A stretch of 64,000 bases of DNA, from NCBI RefSeq assembly GCF_965208925.1, contig NZ_OZ242364.1, positions 1,364,001 to 1,428,000 on the forward strand, given 5' to 3'. Shown one piece after another: positions 1 through 9,015 of the stretch (the stretch's first letter is position 1; every line of letters starts with the position of its first letter). The position numbers were made by a program, and so were the translations under genes. This DNA comes from Poriferisodalis sp965208925. Lineage in GTDB: Bacteria > Actinomycetota > Acidimicrobiia > Acidimicrobiales > Poriferisodalaceae. The notes beneath the pieces are model-generated. The model had not been told where the DNA came from, did no database searches, and saw only the letters and a program-made list of their open reading frames with translations.

Positions 1-183
1 GGCGACCTCATTCACGCCGACCGCCACGGTGCGGTCGTGGTGCCTGCCGATGCAGCGGCCGACGTTCCCGCAGCGGCTGCCAAGATCGCTGCTGCCGAGC
101 GCGTGCTCATCGACGCCGCCCGCAGCGAGGACTTCTCGATTGATCGGCTGACCGCCCTGCTCGACCCCCAGGGCGATCACTAG
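1..183 (+). CDS. RraA-like family protein, C-terminal end (partial)
   Basis: The reading frame is open from the first base and ends at a TAG at 181-183, giving about 60 residues of C-terminus. The segment GDLIHADRHGAVVVPAD matches the end of the RraA / 4-hydroxy-4-methyl-2-oxoglutarate aldolase fold, where a GD-D-(D/H)GVVVVP strand is typical, followed by a helical tail (AAAAKIAAAERVLID). Members of the family are oxaloacetate decarboxylases/HMG aldolases or RNase E inhibitors, and the fragment cannot separate these. The gene runs in from the left edge, so start and neighbours are not visible. The next gene is convergent. Confidence 0.7.
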   Translation, partial: GDLIHADRHGAVVVPADAAADVPAAAAKIAAAERVLIDAARSEDFSIDRLTALLDPQGDH

Positions 184-249
184 TCCGTCTTGGAGGCCGT
201 GCGTCGGCCGGGCAGCAGCCAGGTGCGGTGTGTGAGTGCGACGCTTGAG

Positions 250-1188
250 TCAGCGCACGAGCGCTGCATTGCGACGCAGCGCGCTCCGCGCTTCCGCGTA
301 GCGGTCGGCGAGGCGTTGCCCCACGCGGCCGATCCGTTCGATCAACGCCATGAGCCGTTCGCGGGCCGCCTCGGCGATGCCCGAGAGTTCTGTCAGCCCC
401 GGCAGATTCCAATCGCGGAGCACCACAGGCTGCAGGATCTGGTCGTGATGGATGGCTAGGTCGTAGATCCCGGCCTCGGCGATGATGCGCGAGTGGGCAT
501 CGAAGTCGGTGATGCCCACTCCCGGCATGGCGAAATCCTGTACCTGGTTCGCGATAGCCACGACCGCACCGGACGGGTCGATCTCGACGGCGGCGCTCAT
601 CACGTCCCGGTAGAACAGGAAATGCAGGTTCTCATCGAAGGCGACTCGCCGCATGATGGCCTTGCCGGCAGGGTCGTCGATGTGGCGCCCGGTGTTGAAG
701 TGCGCGATGCGGGTAGCCAGCTCCTGCAGCGTCACGTAGGCGAGGCCCTCCAGCAGGCTCGGGGGCTGAGGCACTTGCCCGCACTGCACCTGGGCCATGC
801 GGGCCCGCTCCAGTGCCACGGGGTCGAGCGCTCGGGTGACCGACAGGTAGTCATAGATGACCCGGCCGTGGCGCCCCTCTTCGGCCGTCCAGCGGCGCAC
901 CCATTCGCCCCACGCGCCCTCACGGCCGAACAGCCGCTCGCTGTCGCGGAAGTAGTACGGGAGGTTCTCCTCGGTGAGCACGTTCACGAAGAGGGCGCTG
1001 CGAGCCTCAGGGGTGAGGTTGGCCTCCTCGGGTGACCATTCGTAGTCGGGCGCGAAGTCCTCGCCCCGGCTCCAGGGCACGAGCGCGTGGGGGTGCCACT
1101 CCTTGGTCTGCCGAAGGTGGCGCGCCAGGAGTCGCTCGACCTCTGGCTCCAGATCGGCGAGCGTCCGGGCATCAGCCTCTACCGGCAT
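250..1188 (-). CDS. Acyl-[acyl-carrier-protein] desaturase (DesA-like)
   Basis: Predicted soluble di-iron stearoyl-ACP-type desaturase that introduces a double bond into ACP-bound fatty acids. Iron-ligand motifs are visible in order: EENLPYYFRDSE, EEGRHGRVIYDYL (ExxH) and DENLHFLFYRDVM (ExxH). The N-terminus DLEPEVERLLARHL...WHPHALVPWSRG resembles mycobacterial DesA1, which supports the ATG at 1188 (312 residues). An in-frame ATG at 1260 would add 24 residues that do not look like the family. It stands alone between a convergent RraA-like gene and a regulator gene on the same strand. The substrate and double-bond position cannot be inferred. Confidence 0.85.
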   Translation of the reverse strand: MPVEADARTLADLEPEVERLLARHLRQTKEWHPHALVPWSRGEDFAPDYEWSPEEANLTPEARSALFVNVLTEENLPYYFRDSERLFGREGAWGEWVRRWTAEEGRHGRVIYDYLSVTRALDPVALERARMAQVQCGQVPQPPSLLEGLAYVTLQELATRIAHFNTGRHIDDPAGKAIMRRVAFDENLHFLFYRDVMSAAVEIDPSGAVVAIANQVQDFAMPGVGITDFDAHSRIIAEAGIYDLAIHHDQILQPVVLRDWNLPGLTELSGIAEAARERLMALIERIGRVGQRLADRYAEARSALRRNAALVR

Positions 1189-1310
1189 CGGGCATCGCCA
1201 ATCACCATGCGGGGTCGAGCCTAATGACGTAATCCCCCCGTTCAGGACGCGCTGAGCCATGAGGATCTCGCGCCGATGTCAACCGTGTGCCGCAATCGGC
1301 GATCGCAGTG

Positions 1311-1646
1311 TCAGGAGCTGGCGCGCACGCCGAGGGCTCGCTCGAGGTTGACGAGGTACTCGGCGAAAGCGTCGCGCCCCGCCGGGGTGGCTTCTACCCA
1401 AGTCCGCGGCTTGGCGCCCTGGAACTCCTTGGTGATTGCGATGTAGTCCGCATCTTCGAGCCTCCGCAGGTGCGTCGTGAGATTGCCTGGTGTCAGGCCC
1501 AGGTGCTTCTGCACGAATCCATAGGCCAGACGGTCGTGGTTCGCCAGCGAAACGAGCAACGACATGATCCGCAGCCGCGCCGGCTGGTGGATGGTCTCGT
1601 CGAGGTCGATCTCGCCGCCGCCCGGCATGCCGTCGGCGATCACCAT
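1311..1646 (-). CDS. Winged-helix transcriptional regulator (HTH_34-like)
   Basis: Small DNA-binding protein of about 111 residues with the pattern of the PF13601-type winged helix: IHQPARLRIMSLLVSL, a recognition region LGLTPGNLTTHLRRLEDADYI, then a wing with PRTWVEATPAGRDAF. The start overlaps the stop of the upstream membrane-protein gene (ATG at 1646, with GTG at 1643 as an alternative giving a GTGA overlap), so the two are translationally coupled. Such regulators commonly repress their own operon together with a partner membrane protein. The inverted repeat upstream of the operon (2295-2318) is the likely site. The effector is unknown. Confidence 0.8.
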   Translation of the reverse strand: MVIADGMPGGGEIDLDETIHQPARLRIMSLLVSLANHDRLAYGFVQKHLGLTPGNLTTHLRRLEDADYIAITKEFQGAKPRTWVEATPAGRDAFAEYLVNLERALGVRASS

Positions 1647-2272
1647 TCGCCTGTCCTGCGCACCCACATGGCGATGATTGCCAGCAGCACGAGCATGGCG
1701 ATTCCCGAGACCGCCGGCGCGACGTCGTCGGAGACATAGTGCGGCACATAGAAGGCCACGGCCATGCCCACGCCGAAGACGGCGATCACGGTTCGGTTCA
1801 GGATTCCGAAGAGCACGTACCCCAGCGCGAAGACTCCCAGCAGGACGAAGGGGATCTTCTCGGCGCCGGATTCGTTCCACAGGCCTGCTGCACCAGGCAG
1901 CAGCCCCGCTGCCACCATGACCGTGATCCAGTAGGCGAACACCCGGATCCCGGCGCTCTGCATGGTGCGACCCGGCGAGAGCGCGTTGCCGGCGCGAGTA
2001 CCGATGACCATGCTCCCGATCACGCCGGGGAACGTGATGATTGCCCACAGCGGGCCGGGGTACCAGGGGTTCTTGTCGGCGAAGTCCGCAGCGAAGGTCG
2101 CCACGGCGTACTGCGCCAGGTAGGCGATCGAGATGATCCCGGCCCACATCAGCAGGATCGCCGTACTGCCTGCGGTGTAGAAGGCGCTGCGTGCGCCGTG
2201 CACGGTGGCGTGAACCGTCTCCCAGCCTTCGTCAGGGCTCAGCACCGCAGTGTCGTCGCTGTCTTGCACCAT
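1640..2272 (-). CDS. Six-helix integral membrane protein, function unknown
   Basis: 210-residue protein with about six hydrophobic segments: ILLMWAGIISIAYLAQY, WAIITFPGVIGSMVIG, AYWITVMVAAGLLPG, VLLGVFALGYVLFGIL, IAVFGVGMAVAFYV and AMLVLLAIIAMWV. A polar N-terminal tail of about 30 residues precedes the first. No catalytic motif is recognised. It is the first gene of a two-gene operon with the winged-helix regulator, whose start overlaps its stop. An operator-like inverted repeat sits 23-46 bases upstream of the start. I do not recognise a function. A small transporter or a membrane sensor for the regulator's signal is only a guess. Confidence 0.75.
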   Translation of the reverse strand: MVQDSDDTAVLSPDEGWETVHATVHGARSAFYTAGSTAILLMWAGIISIAYLAQYAVATFAADFADKNPWYPGPLWAIITFPGVIGSMVIGTRAGNALSPGRTMQSAGIRVFAYWITVMVAAGLLPGAAGLWNESGAEKIPFVLLGVFALGYVLFGILNRTVIAVFGVGMAVAFYVPHYVSDDVAPAVSGIAMLVLLAIIAMWVRRTGEW

Positions 2273-2294
2273 AGGAGCCTCCTCCGTTGTGTTG

Positions 2295-2318
2295 CAAACT
2301 AGTTTGTATCACAAACTA
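2295..2318 (-). promoter_or_regulatory. Operator-like inverted repeat upstream of the membrane protein/regulator operon
   Basis: The stretch 2300-2318 is a perfect inverted repeat: TAGTTTGT, three bases, ACAAACTA. The 12-base palindrome CAAACTAGTTTG (2295-2306) overlaps it, so the half-site occurs three times. It lies just upstream of the start at 2272, where a promoter is expected. The symmetric half-sites fit a dimeric winged-helix repressor, most simply the product of the second gene of the operon. The site is seen directly; the regulator assignment is inference. Confidence 0.7.
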
Positions 2319-2383
2319 ACAACGTACGCAAGTGAGCGCAAGAGGGATTTCAATCCCCAGCGAAACAGTCGATGTCGACGGGG

Positions 2384-3004
2384 CTAAGCGTGCGCGCGCA
2401 GGGCCGCGGCGTAGTTGGCCGAGGCGAATTCCCAGTTGATCAGGTGCTCGACGAACGCATCCACGTACGCGGCCCGGGCGTTCTGATAGTCGAGGTAGTA
2501 GGCGTGCTCCCACACGTCGATCACCAGCAGCGGCGCCAGGCCGTCAGTCAGGGGCGTCTGGGCATCGTCGGTCTGGACGATACGCAACGAGCCCCCTCCG
2601 TTGCCGCCGGAATCGTCAAACACCAGCCAGCCCCAGCCCGAAGCGAAGTTCCCGACCGCCCCGGCGGCAAAGTCGGCACGGAAAGCGTCCACGCCTCCAA
2701 AGCTCGCCTCCAGCGCGGCCGCCAAATCGTCGCCGGGCTCACCACCGCCGCCGGGCGACATGGACTGCCAGTAGAAGTTGTGATTCCACGTCTGGGCTGC
2801 TGCGTTGAACAACCCGCCCGAGGGCAGCGAGCGCACAAGGTCGTTGAGCGAACGGCCCTCGTCCGGCGTGCCAGCAATCCTGTCGTTCACCGTCCGCACG
2901 TAGCCGGCGTGGTGCTTGCCGTAGTGGAAGCTGATCGTGCGCTCGCTGATGTGCGGCGAGAGCGCATCGGGTGCGTACGGAAGGTCTGGCAGCTGGATCG
3001 TCAT
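2384..3004 (-). CDS. sodB: Superoxide dismutase, Fe type
   Basis: Converts superoxide to oxygen and hydrogen peroxide. The 206-residue protein aligns along its whole length with bacterial Fe-SOD: the start MTIQLPDLPYAPDALSPHIS, FHYGKHH, FNAAAQTWNHNFYW and DVWEHAYYLDY are all present. Metal ligands are H27, H75, D163 and H167. Gln71 before the WNH motif is the Fe-type arrangement, rather than the Gln of the Mn type that lies later. The start at 3004 is chosen by alignment; an upstream extension in the frame is not family-like. No signal peptide is visible, so it is cytoplasmic. It is divergent from the M16 peptidase gene, with about 220 bases between. Confidence 0.93.
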   Translation of the reverse strand: MTIQLPDLPYAPDALSPHISERTISFHYGKHHAGYVRTVNDRIAGTPDEGRSLNDLVRSLPSGGLFNAAAQTWNHNFYWQSMSPGGGGEPGDDLAAALEASFGGVDAFRADFAAGAVGNFASGWGWLVFDDSGGNGGGSLRIVQTDDAQTPLTDGLAPLLVIDVWEHAYYLDYQNARAAYVDAFVEHLINWEFASANYAAALRAHA

Positions 3005-3222
3005 CTGAGCACCACGCGGTCGAAGGCCCGGGCGAGTATGCCAGCGGAAGCCAGAACTTCGGCAACACCGAGGGATGCGCGGGGTCGCCGGAGCAGCTCG
3101 TGAAGCGAGGCCGAGCACTCTGCGCTTGCATGAGCATTCATCATTTTTTGTGGTGATGCTGGCCGGCAATCCACGAGTACTGTCCAGTGCCGCATGCTGC
3201 CGGCCGGAAAGCGAGTTCTTCG

Positions 3223-6200
3223 ATGAATCCAGCCCCTTGGCGCCGACTCCTCGCAGTGCTCTTCGCAGCCGCTCTGGCGGCTGCCGCATGCGCTCCAGAC
3301 GAACATGACGCGGTCAGCGAACCCGAATCGGCCGACGACGAGACAGTCGAAGTTGACACCGACGAGCCGGAGGCTGTCGAAGCCGACGCAGGGCCCGATG
3401 AGGCTGACGAACCGGCGCCTGTTGACGAGCCTGCGCCTGTTGAGGAACCTGCGCCTGAAGACGAGCCTGCCCCTGAGCCCATCGGCGACCCGGTCGATCT
3501 GGGCGAGTTCAACGACTACGAGCCTGGCGATCCGGATGCGACCCCGCTGCCGGTCGATCCGGACGTCCTGATCGGCGAGCTCGCGAACGGCCTGACCTAC
3601 TACGTGCGCTCGAACGACTCACCGGGCAAGTCGATCATGATGCACCTGGTCGTCAATGCGGGGGCGGTGCTCGACCCCGACGGCGCCGAGGGCGCAGCTC
3701 ACTTCCTGGAACACATGATGTTCAACGGAACCGAGCGCTTCTCCAAGAACGAGCTGCTCCAGGTGCTGCGCGATTTCGGCACTGACTTCGGCCCCGATCT
3801 GAACGCGTACACCAGTCCCGATGAGACCGTCTACATCCTCGATTTCAAGCTCGACCACCCCGGAGCCATCGGCCTCGGCTTCACGGTGCTGTCCGAGTGG
3901 GCGTCGGCGGCCACGCTCCTGCCCGCCGATGTCGACGCCGAGCGAGGGATCGTCCTGGACGAATACCGCCTGCGCGACGAGTCGGCCTCAGGAAGGATCT
4001 CGAACTTCCTCGACGCCATCTACTACTCGGGAACCGTCTACGAGGGCATGCTCGTCGGCGGCAGCGAGGAATCCAATCTGTCGATGACAGCGGAGGTCTT
4101 GCGCGACTTCTACGACACCTGGTACCGCCCGGACAACATGGCGGTCGTGGTGGTGGGCGACCTGCCCGTCTCGGAGATGGAGACGCTGGTGGAGCACTAC
4201 TTCGCGGAGCTGGCGCCGCGCACGCCGACGGCACCGCCGCAACCCGAGCGGTCTGCGTTCATCGCCGACTTCGTGGACGAGCCGGTGACCGATGTGGTCA
4301 CGCATCCCGATCACGGCCCGATCTACATCTCGCTCGACTGGCAGCTGCCCGCGTGGCCTGAAGGGACAGTCGGGGGCGAGCGGCTGCGCTTCATGGAGAG
4401 CCTGATCGCCCGCATGCTCGACATCCGGCTGGATGCCGCGTTCCAGGCCGGCCAGCTGTCACAAGCCACCGAGCCGCACTTCAGCGCGTTTCCCGCTGCA
4501 CGTGGCTTGCGCCTGTACGGCACGAACTACCAGGGCCCCGATCTGAACCAGGCGACCACCGACTACATCTCGGTCGTGCACGGCGCGGCCCACTTCGGCT
4601 TCACCCAGGCCGAGCTCGACCAAGGGGTGAGCGCGTTCCGCACGTCGCTCGAGTTCCAGCTCGAGAGCGAGGAGACCCGCCAGGACCGGGAGTACTCGTT
4701 CGGTTATGCAGCGCACTTCCTGAGCGGCGCCGACGTCTCGGGGACCGAGGACCGCGTGGCCCGGCTGAGCGCGCTGCTCGACTCCTACACGGTCGAAGAG
4801 CTCACCGCCCATCTGCGCTGGCTCCTGGAGATCGCGCCGCCGCTGGTGGTGTCGATCGGACCCGACCCGGCGGACGTGCCGACAGCGACCGAACTGCGTG
4901 CCGCAGTGGATGCGGCCGTTCCGCTGGCACCGCCGGCAGCTCAAGAGGCCATCGACGCGCTGATGGCAAGGCCGGATCCGGCTGCACTTGCTGCCGAACG
5001 ATCACTCGGACTGTTCGACGATGCACATGAATGGGAATTCCCCAACGGCGCCACCGTGGTGTTCGTGCCGTCAGACATCGCGGCGGGCGAGGTGTCGGTC
5101 GTGGCGGAGAGCCTGGGCGGCTGGTCGTCGCTGTCGGTGGGCGACTCGGCCTTGGTTCGTCACGCGGTCGGAGCGGTCGCTTCGAGTGGCGTCGGCGACG
5201 CGACCGCCACGCAGCTCGACGAGTACCTGGCCACCACCACGGCCCGCGTGAGCCCGTTCATCGGGCAGTACTCCGAAGGGTTCTCGGGTGCTGCCGGGGC
5301 CGACGATCTCGAGGCGCTGTTCGCGCTCATGCACTTGTACGTCACCGAGCCGCGCATCACCGAGGTGGCGGTCAACGAGCAGATCCAAGCGATGCAGACC
5401 CGTCTGGCGAACGCTGAGACCTTCCCGCAATGGATCTCCGAGCTGGCGCTGCTGGACGCGCTGTACCAGGGCAGTCCCTGGTACCAGTTCATTGCCACCC
5501 AGGATCAGATCGACGCCACCACCGGGGAGTCGCTGTTCGGCCTGTACCAGGCACGGCTGAGCGACGTGGACGACCTGTTGGTGGCAGTCGTCGGCGATAT
5601 CGACCGGGCCACGGTGGCGGACTTGGCGGCCCGCTACATCGGCACGCTGCCCGCCGGCGCCGACGATACGTTCACCGACCACAACCCGGGATTCCCGTCG
5701 GGCGTGCAGCGCATCACGATTCCGGTCGAAGCCGACTCGGGCTCGGCGGGTCTCGACATGGTGTTCGGTGCCCCCACGACGCTCACCACCAGAGCGCTGG
5801 TGCTCGGCGACGTGGCCGCAGCGGTCATCAACGACTTGCTCGACGGTCGGGTTCGAGAGCAACTCGGCGACACCTACTCAGTCGGGTCGTCGGTCTCGCC
5901 CGACGATGCCACGGGCAAATGGACGGCGCGCATCAGTGCCACGGGGCCGTCGGATGGACTCGAGACCAGTCACGCCACCATCGTGGAAATACTCACCGAG
6001 TTGATCGCCGACGGTCCTGCCGATCGCGACTTCCAGCAGGCAATCTCGGTGACGCGGGACAACTACGTGCTTGAGTCGAACTCTGCGATCATCAACCCGC
6101 TCCTGCGGCGCCACCACGCCGATGACGGCAATGTCGGCACGCCCGAACAGCGGCGAGCAGTTCTCGAGCAGATCACGGCGGCCGAGGTGCAAGAGCACAT

Positions 6201-6255
6201 CGCGCTGTGGTTCAACCTCGACAACCGCATCGAGGTGTTCCGCTCCGAGCAGTAG
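3223..6255 (+). CDS. M16 family metallopeptidase, predicted lipoprotein
   Basis: Predicted zinc peptidase of about 1010 residues, PqqL-like in size with two M16 halves. Starting at ATG 3223 gives a clean lipoprotein signal: basic WRR, a hydrophobic stretch, and AAAAC with the lipid cysteine at residue 23. Residues about 30-95 form an acidic, proline-rich spacer with tandem DEPAPV-like units, probably tethering the enzyme to the membrane or wall. The inverted zinc motif is H160-FLE-H164. The second half begins near residue 610 (WEFPNGATVVFVPS) and lacks the HxxEH motif, as usual for the inactive half. The peptide substrate is not inferable. No operon partner: sodB is divergent and truA convergent. 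Confidence 0.88.
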   Translation: MNPAPWRRLLAVLFAAALAAAACAPDEHDAVSEPESADDETVEVDTDEPEAVEADAGPDEADEPAPVDEPAPVEEPAPEDEPAPEPIGDPVDLGEFNDYEPGDPDATPLPVDPDVLIGELANGLTYYVRSNDSPGKSIMMHLVVNAGAVLDPDGAEGAAHFLEHMMFNGTERFSKNELLQVLRDFGTDFGPDLNAYTSPDETVYILDFKLDHPGAIGLGFTVLSEWASAATLLPADVDAERGIVLDEYRLRDESASGRISNFLDAIYYSGTVYEGMLVGGSEESNLSMTAEVLRDFYDTWYRPDNMAVVVVGDLPVSEMETLVEHYFAELAPRTPTAPPQPERSAFIADFVDEPVTDVVTHPDHGPIYISLDWQLPAWPEGTVGGERLRFMESLIARMLDIRLDAAFQAGQLSQATEPHFSAFPAARGLRLYGTNYQGPDLNQATTDYISVVHGAAHFGFTQAELDQGVSAFRTSLEFQLESEETRQDREYSFGYAAHFLSGADVSGTEDRVARLSALLDSYTVEELTAHLRWLLEIAPPLVVSIGPDPADVPTATELRAAVDAAVPLAPPAAQEAIDALMARPDPAALAAERSLGLFDDAHEWEFPNGATVVFVPSDIAAGEVSVVAESLGGWSSLSVGDSALVRHAVGAVASSGVGDATATQLDEYLATTTARVSPFIGQYSEGFSGAAGADDLEALFALMHLYVTEPRITEVAVNEQIQAMQTRLANAETFPQWISELALLDALYQGSPWYQFIATQDQIDATTGESLFGLYQARLSDVDDLLVAVVGDIDRATVADLAARYIGTLPAGADDTFTDHNPGFPSGVQRITIPVEADSGSAGLDMVFGAPTTLTTRALVLGDVAAAVINDLLDGRVREQLGDTYSVGSSVSPDDATGKWTARISATGPSDGLETSHATIVEILTELIADGPADRDFQQAISVTRDNYVLESNSAIINPLLRRHHADDGNVGTPEQRRAVLEQITAAEVQEHIALWFNLDNRIEVFRSEQ

Positions 6256-6283
6256 CCGTCCCGACCGCCGGCCGGTGGGCTCG

Positions 6284-7159
6284 TCAGCGCGACAGCTCGC
6301 CGGGGTAGCGGACCGCAACGAGGGTCAGCCCGTGCGGCGGCGCGATCGCCGCTGCTGAATCCCGGCTGCGTGCCGCCAGCACAGCAGGCACGTCGCCGGC
6401 TGCACGGTCACCGCGCCCCACCGCCACGCACTGCCCGACGATGGCCCGCACCATCTGGTGGCAGAAGGCGTTCGCTTCGATCTCGAAGAGCAGCTCGGCG
6501 CCATCGCCAGACCAGCGCGCCGCCGACACGGTGCGCACCAGCGATGCATCGGGCCGGTTTTTTGGCCGGCGGCAGAACGAGGTGAAGTCGTGCTCGCCGA
6601 CGAGGTGACCTGCGGCAGCGTTCATCTCGCCGATGTCGAGCGGCGCAGCAACATGCCATTCGAGATCGGCACAACGGGGATCGGGATGAGCGGTGTTGCG
6701 CACCCGGTACTCGTAGGCACGGGCGGTGGCCGAGTGACGCGCGTCGAAGCCGTCCTCAGCGAGTGACGCCGCTGTCACGGCGATCTCCGGGTTCAGCAGG
6801 CGGTTCAACGAGGACGTCAGCCTCTCGAGCCGTTCGGGTCCGCCTACGTTGTCCGACTGGCCTTCCGGCCGGCTGTCGCTGTTTCGGCTTCGGGTGATCC
6901 GACGGAGCCCGTCGCCGCCGATGCGAAACGACACCACCTGCGCCGTGGCATGTACGCCCGCGTCAGTGCGGCCAGCCGCCGTCAGCACGGGCGCTTCGCC
7001 CAAGATGCGCTCCAGCGCCGGGCTCAGCTCGCCGGCCACCGTGCGAACGCCCTCATTGGCTGCGAAGCCGCGAAAGCCGGTGCCCCGGTAGGCCAGATCC
7101 AGCCGCACCGTCCGCTGCCCGGAACTCTCAGCAGCCTCATGTTCGTTCACCGCTGGCAC
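6284..7159 (-). CDS. truA: tRNA pseudouridine(38-40) synthase
   Basis: Isomerises uridines at positions 38-40 of the tRNA anticodon arm. The catalytic aspartate lies in GRTDAGVHA (D66), preceded by the family's YRGTGFRGFAANEGVRTV start. FDARHSATARAYEYR and FCHQMVRAIVGQCVAVG are the other family landmarks. It is 291 residues, slightly longer than usual because of an insert near residues 84-105 (SRNSDSRPEGQSDN) rich in polar residues. It is transcribed towards the M16 gene. In many actinobacteria truA sits next to rplM/rpsI; here an amidohydrolase gene separates them. Confidence 0.92.
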   Translation of the reverse strand: MPAVNEHEAAESSGQRTVRLDLAYRGTGFRGFAANEGVRTVAGELSPALERILGEAPVLTAAGRTDAGVHATAQVVSFRIGGDGLRRITRSRNSDSRPEGQSDNVGGPERLERLTSSLNRLLNPEIAVTAASLAEDGFDARHSATARAYEYRVRNTAHPDPRCADLEWHVAAPLDIGEMNAAAGHLVGEHDFTSFCRRPKNRPDASLVRTVSAARWSGDGAELLFEIEANAFCHQMVRAIVGQCVAVGRGDRAAGDVPAVLAARSRDSAAAIAPPHGLTLVAVRYPGELSR

Positions 7160-7238
7160 GGTAACTTCGCTGGGAGCGGTGCGGGCACGGTCACATGCCG
7201 GCAGAGCCGCACCGCTGACTCACAGGGGGACACTGCAG

Positions 7239-8960
7239 ATGCTCGATATCAGGATTGCGGGCGGCACGATCATCGACGGCACCGGTGCGCCGCGCACCGA
7301 AGGCGACATCGGCATCCGCGACGGTCGCATCGTGGCCGTCGGCAGCGAAGCCACTGCGGCGGCGGGGCCTGCCGAGCGCACGATCGATGCGTCCGGCAGG
7401 GTGGTCGCACCCGGCTTCGTCGACATCCACACGCACTTCGATGCGCAGGTGTTCTGGGACACCACGCTGTCTCCGTCGCCATTGCACGGCGTGACCACGG
7501 TGATCGGCGGCAACTGCGGCTTCACCATTGCCCCGCTGGAGCCCGATCACGGCGACTACCTGATGCGGATGCTGGCCCGGGTGGAGGGCATGCCGCTCGA
7601 GTCGCTGCAGGAGGGCGTCCCGTGGGATTGGCGCACCTTCGGTGAGTATCTCGACTCGATCGACGGCACGCTGATGCCCAACGCTGGATTCCTCGTAGGA
7701 CACTGCGCGCTGCGGCGGATCGTGATGGGGGAGCGCTCGGTGGGCCACGAGGCCACGCCCGACGAGCTCGAGGCCATGAAGCTGCTCCTGGCCGAGAGCA
7801 TCGCCTCGGGCGGGCTGGGCTTCAGCTCGTCGTGGGCCAAGACGCACAACGACGCTGCCGGCGAGGCTGTGCCCTCGCGCCACGCCTCCACCACCGAGCT
7901 GATCGAGCTGTGCTCGGTGCTGCGATCGAGCCCGGCGGTGGCTCTGGAGTTCATCCCGACCATCGAGCGCTTCGACACCGACGTGTACCAGCTGCTCGCC
8001 GACATGTCGGTGGCCGCGGACCGGCCGCTCAACTGGAACGTGATCTTCGCCAACGGCCGGCATCGAGATGTCATCGCCCAGAAGCTCGAGGCCAGCAACT
8101 TCGCGGCTCGCCAGGGCGGGCGTGTGGTGGCGCTGACCGCCCCGATGCCCGCGGTCAGCCGCCTGTGCTTCGAGAGCGGATTCCTGCTCGACACGCTGCA
8201 CGGCTGGGCTGAGCCCATGGCACTGCCTCCGGCAGAGAAGATGCAGCTCCTGGCCGACCCTCAGCGCCGCGCTGAGCTGAATGATCTGGCACAGCAGCCG
8301 AGCGCCTTCCGGGGCGTGGCCCGCTGGGAGCGTCTCACGGTCGGCGAGGTCACCAAGTCCGAGCTCACGCACTTCGAAGGCCGCACGATCGGCGAGATTG
8401 CCGACGAGCAGGGCATCACGCCATGGGATGCGCTGTGCGACTTGGTGGTGGCCGACGACCTCAAGACCGGTCTGTACCCGCGCGCCGCTGGCGACGACGA
8501 CGACAGCTGGGCGCTGCGCCAGGAGCTCTGGAATGACGACCGCTGCGTGATCGGAGCGTCGGACGCAGGCGCGCACCTCGACTTCCTGGCCACGTTCAAC
8601 TACTCGACGTACCTGCTGGCCGCGGCCCGCGACCGCCAGATGCTCGAGCTGGAAGACGCCATACATAAGCTCACCGACGTTCCTGCCCGCCTGTACGGCC
8701 TCGCGGACCGCGGACGCCTTGCGGAGGGCTGTCATGCCGACGTCGTGGTGTTCGACCCCGACGCCGTGGCGCCGAAGCCGATCGAGGTGCGCGAGGACCT
8801 GCCCGGCGGCGCATGGCGCCTCTACGGCGAGGCCGACGGCATCGACACAGTGCTGATCAACGGCGAGGTCGCCGTCAGCGGCGGCGAGTTCACCGATGCG
8901 CGGCCGGGAACCCTGTTGCGGGCCGGGCGCGACACGGTTCCGGTGACGGCAACCGGCTGA
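7239..8960 (+). CDS. N-acyl-D-amino-acid deacylase family amidohydrolase
   Basis: Predicted metal-dependent amidohydrolase of the D-aminoacylase group, 573 residues. It starts with the typical LDIRIAGGTIIDGTGAPR strand pair and has the metal motif DIHTHFD (H64, H66), GNCGFTIAP and VGHCALRR. DAGAHLDFLATFN lies near the C-terminal metal site, and the closing beta domain carries GCHADVVVFDPD. The start at 7239 follows an AGGGGGA Shine-Dalgarno sequence; an earlier in-frame Met at 7179 is not family-like. The true substrate could be an N-acyl-D-amino acid or another cyclic or acylated amide. It is divergent from truA and upstream of the ribosomal operon. Confidence 0.82.
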   Translation: MLDIRIAGGTIIDGTGAPRTEGDIGIRDGRIVAVGSEATAAAGPAERTIDASGRVVAPGFVDIHTHFDAQVFWDTTLSPSPLHGVTTVIGGNCGFTIAPLEPDHGDYLMRMLARVEGMPLESLQEGVPWDWRTFGEYLDSIDGTLMPNAGFLVGHCALRRIVMGERSVGHEATPDELEAMKLLLAESIASGGLGFSSSWAKTHNDAAGEAVPSRHASTTELIELCSVLRSSPAVALEFIPTIERFDTDVYQLLADMSVAADRPLNWNVIFANGRHRDVIAQKLEASNFAARQGGRVVALTAPMPAVSRLCFESGFLLDTLHGWAEPMALPPAEKMQLLADPQRRAELNDLAQQPSAFRGVARWERLTVGEVTKSELTHFEGRTIGEIADEQGITPWDALCDLVVADDLKTGLYPRAAGDDDDSWALRQELWNDDRCVIGASDAGAHLDFLATFNYSTYLLAAARDRQMLELEDAIHKLTDVPARLYGLADRGRLAEGCHADVVVFDPDAVAPKPIEVREDLPGGAWRLYGEADGIDTVLINGEVAVSGGEFTDARPGTLLRAGRDTVPVTATG

Positions 8961-9015
8961 CCGCCGGTAGCCTCTTGGGGCCTGTCTCGCAGTCGACCCC
9001 ATGCGGAGTTCCAGC

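Noticed and set aside
3005..3289. N-terminal extension of superoxide dismutase
   Set aside because: The extra residues are Arg/Ser-rich and unlike Fe-SOD; the standard MTIQLPDLPY start fits the family exactly.
7191..9002. 603-residue open frame on the minus strand
   Set aside because: It is antisense to the amidohydrolase, which has clear family motifs and a Shine-Dalgarno. Long antisense frames are common at this GC content.
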